Positions 22,137 through 23,800 of a stretch of DNA of 23,800 bases are shown here, piece by piece. The DNA is taken from contig UQUH01000023.1 in assembly GCA_900544245.1 (NCBI GenBank), positions 1 through 23,800 on the forward strand, in the 5' to 3' direction. This stretch comes from an uncultured Coriobacteriaceae bacterium (lineage in GTDB: Bacteria > Actinomycetota > Coriobacteriia > Coriobacteriales > QAMH01). The translations under genes were made by a program, and so were the position numbers. Within the stretch, counting starts at the first letter, position 1. Each line of letters starts with the position of its first letter. The notes below the pieces were generated by a model. It searched no databases, was not told where the DNA came from, and saw nothing but the letters and a program-made list of their open reading frames with translations.

Positions 22137-23519
22137 TTATCCCGTGATGAACGGGAGTATGTTCGTGATCAGGATCACCGCGACGAGAATCGGGGCGATG
22201 TACTTGATCATCACGACCCAGGCCTTCTCGGCCTTGAACTCGCTCGAGATCTCGATCTCCTCGACAAGCGTCTTGGGCTTGATGATCCAGCCGACGAACA
22301 CGCACGTCAGAATCGCGACGATGGGCATGAGTACCGAGTTCGATATGAAGTCGAAGAAGTCGAGTAACGTCGAGCCCTCGCCGATGGGCTGGATGAACGA
22401 AAGCGAGTTATAGCCCGCGTTGACGACGAACCCGACCGCCACGATAAAGATCATCACGATGATGAGCGACTTGGTGCGCGACAAGTGCGTACCATCGGAC
22501 ACGATCGACACGAGCGCCTCGGTCAGGCTGATGGCACTTGTCAGCGCCGCGAAGAACACGAGCAGGAAGAACACAAAGCCGATGACGGTCGCCAAGGTGA
22601 CGTCCATCGTGTTGAACACCTCGGGCAGGGTGATGAACATGAGCGACGGGCCGGATTTCGCGGCGACGGCCTCGGCCGAGCCCATGGCGACGAATGCCGC
22701 CGGGACGATCATGAGGCCGGCGAAGAACGAGACGCCGAAGTCGAAGCCGGCGATGCGCGTGACCGAGGACGTCAGGCTATCCTGCTTGCGCATGTAGCTG
22801 CCATACGTGACCATGATGCCCATGGCCAGCGACAGCGAGTAGAACATCTGCCCCAACGCGTTGATGACGAGTTCGGGCGAGAACTTGCTGAAGTCGGGCA
22901 CCAGATAGTACGCGGCGCCCTCGAGCGCACCGGGCATCGTGAGCACGAAGGCCGCGATTGCCACGGCCATGATGATGAGTGCCGGCATCATGACGAGGTT
23001 AGCCTTCTCGATGCCCTTCTGCACGCCGAGCGCGACGATGATGAAGACGATGGCCATGAAGACGAGCATGAACAGGAAGCTCTCGGTATTGCTGCTGATG
23101 AAGCCGCCGAAGAAGTCACCACCATCGGCCAGGGCCGCCGGCCCCGCCGTGACGTAACTCACCATGTACTTGGTGACCCAGCCGCCGATGATGCAGTAGT
23201 ACGGCGTGATGATGAACGGCACGGCCGCCGCGAGCACGCCGATGAAGGTGAACTTGGCACCGAAGTGCCTGAAGGCACCGATGACCGAGAGGCGCGTCTT
23301 GCGCCCCAGCGCGGTCTCGAGCAGCAGCAGCGAAACGCCGAAGGTCAGGACGAGCACCAGATAAGTGAGCAGGAACATGCCGCCACCGTACTTCGCCGCA
23401 AGATACGGAAAACGCCAGAGGTTTCCGAGACCGACGGCCGATGCCGCCGCGGCCAGAATGAACGCCCACTTACCGGACCATGTCGCACGAGTCGTGCTCT
23501 CCTTGACTTCCTGTGTCAT
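22137..23519 (-). CDS. Sodium-dependent transporter, NSS/SNF family
   Basis: A 460-residue inner-membrane symporter with about 11 to 12 hydrophobic segments. TM1 holds the signature ASAVGLGNLWRFPYLAAKYG, which provides sodium and substrate sites in LeuT-like proteins. FIITPYYCIIGGWVTKYM in TM3 and GQMFYSLSLAMGIMVTYGSY in TM6 are also typical. Length and topology fit bacterial NSS amino-acid transporters, which often carry aromatic or branched amino acids, but the substrate cannot be assigned. GGGGAA lies eight bases before the ATG. A TATAAT upstream indicates its own promoter despite only 64 bp to the glmM stop. The ArsR-like gene follows. Confidence 0.93.
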   Translation of the reverse strand: MTQEVKESTTRATWSGKWAFILAAAASAVGLGNLWRFPYLAAKYGGGMFLLTYLVLVLTFGVSLLLLETALGRKTRLSVIGAFRHFGAKFTFIGVLAAAVPFIITPYYCIIGGWVTKYMVSYVTAGPAALADGGDFFGGFISSNTESFLFMLVFMAIVFIIVALGVQKGIEKANLVMMPALIIMAVAIAAFVLTMPGALEGAAYYLVPDFSKFSPELVINALGQMFYSLSLAMGIMVTYGSYMRKQDSLTSSVTRIAGFDFGVSFFAGLMIVPAAFVAMGSAEAVAAKSGPSLMFITLPEVFNTMDVTLATVIGFVFFLLVFFAALTSAISLTEALVSIVSDGTHLSRTKSLIIVMIFIVAVGFVVNAGYNSLSFIQPIGEGSTLLDFFDFISNSVLMPIVAILTCVFVGWIIKPKTLVEEIEISSEFKAEKAWVVMIKYIAPILVAVILITNILPFITG

Positions 23520-23559
23520 TGCTCAATTCCCCAAACATCCATTCAGATAAACACATGCG

Positions 23560-23565
23560 ATTATA
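23560..23565 (-). promoter_or_regulatory. -10 box of the NSS transporter gene
   Basis: The minus strand reads TATAAT 40 bp upstream of the transporter start, in the 64-bp gap after glmM. No recognisable -35 lies 16 to 18 bp upstream, where the glmM stop region is. Confidence 0.4.
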
Positions 23566-23583
23566 CGCAAAGCTCCCCTCGAG

Positions 23584-23800
23584 CTATGCGCCAATTTGCT
23601 CTATCACGACATCGGCCACGCGGTTGGCGATTTCGTCGGCCTGCTGCTGCGTATGCGCCTCGACCATCACGCGGATGAGCGGTTCGGTGCCCGACGGGCG
23701 CACGAGCAGGCGTCCCTCGTCGCCCAACTCCGCCTCGGCGGCCCTGCGCTTCTGGGCGCCCTCCCGCTGGATGTTCATCACCTCATCCAGGGTGGAGATC
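23584..23800 (-). CDS. glmM: Phosphoglucosamine mutase, C-terminal end (partial)
   Basis: The last 72 residues of a protein whose beginning is beyond the window. GRLLVRPSGTEPLIRVMVEA is the phosphate-binding loop of domain 4 in the phosphohexomutase family, and this version together with the tail HTQQQADEIANRVADVVIEQ fits GlmM, which converts glucosamine-6-phosphate to glucosamine-1-phosphate for peptidoglycan synthesis. Phosphomannomutase/phosphoglucomutase homologs are less likely but not excluded from this fragment. Confidence 0.85.
   Translation of the reverse strand, partial: ISTLDEVMNIQREGAQKRRAAEAELGDEGRLLVRPSGTEPLIRVMVEAHTQQQADEIANRVADVVIEQIGA

Noticed and set aside
22485..23678. 397-codon His/Arg/Asp-rich plus-strand frame opposite the NSS transporter
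   Set aside because: The composition is the expected complement of a hydrophobic membrane-protein gene; not a real His-rich protein.

Overview
The window is high-GC DNA with dense, mostly single-gene transcription units, purine-rich Shine-Dalgarno sites and Gram-positive style regulation (a GAAC-N4-GTTC type SOS box). The gene mix (clade-II PurL of about 1240 residues, M18 aminopeptidase, acyl-ACP thioesterase, TorD-type chaperone, an NSS sodium symporter beside glmM, RelB/DinJ antitoxins, AAA/DUF4143 ATPase) suggests a gut-type actinobacterium of class Coriobacteriia. That placement is inference from content, not from a search.

Layout. 1-615 is the N-terminal part of a beta/alpha-barrel protein. 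616-6814 is an accessory zone: an AAA/DUF4143 ATPase behind three evenly spaced palindromes; a strip of decayed coding sequence (about 2178-2560); an AT-rich six-TM protein of unknown function, apparently co-transcribed with an acyl-CoA synthetase; and, across a 22-bp palindrome, a small XRE regulator. It ends in a repeat-rich gap. 6815-9963 holds a hypothetical gene, the aminopeptidase, and a PIN/RelB toxin-antitoxin cassette bracketed by two copies of the last 44 bp of the aminopeptidase gene. A 169-bp nested palindrome follows. 9964-13689 is purL.

13797-16032 holds a lipoprotein, a membrane-anchored lysozyme-like enzyme with an unexplained start, and an orphan antitoxin. 16033-19491 holds TorD, the acyl-ACP thioesterase, RNase HI, and an aminotransferase carrying an N-terminal XRE DNA-binding domain. 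19778-21579 is an SOS-controlled Y-family polymerase with its small partner. 21606-23800 holds an ArsR-like regulator, a sodium-dependent transporter and the C-terminus of GlmM.

Most genes are housekeeping or generic. The less explained material is mainly in the DNA between them: a family of TGAGACAG...CTGTCTCA palindromes at three sites, two of them beside accessory cassettes; the 39-bp-period operator array; the 44-bp gene-end duplication; phased GTTCAWTTT repeats in front of the XRE-aminotransferase; and several stem-bounded elements of 100 to 170 bp. No tRNA, rRNA, CRISPR array or complete insertion sequence was seen.
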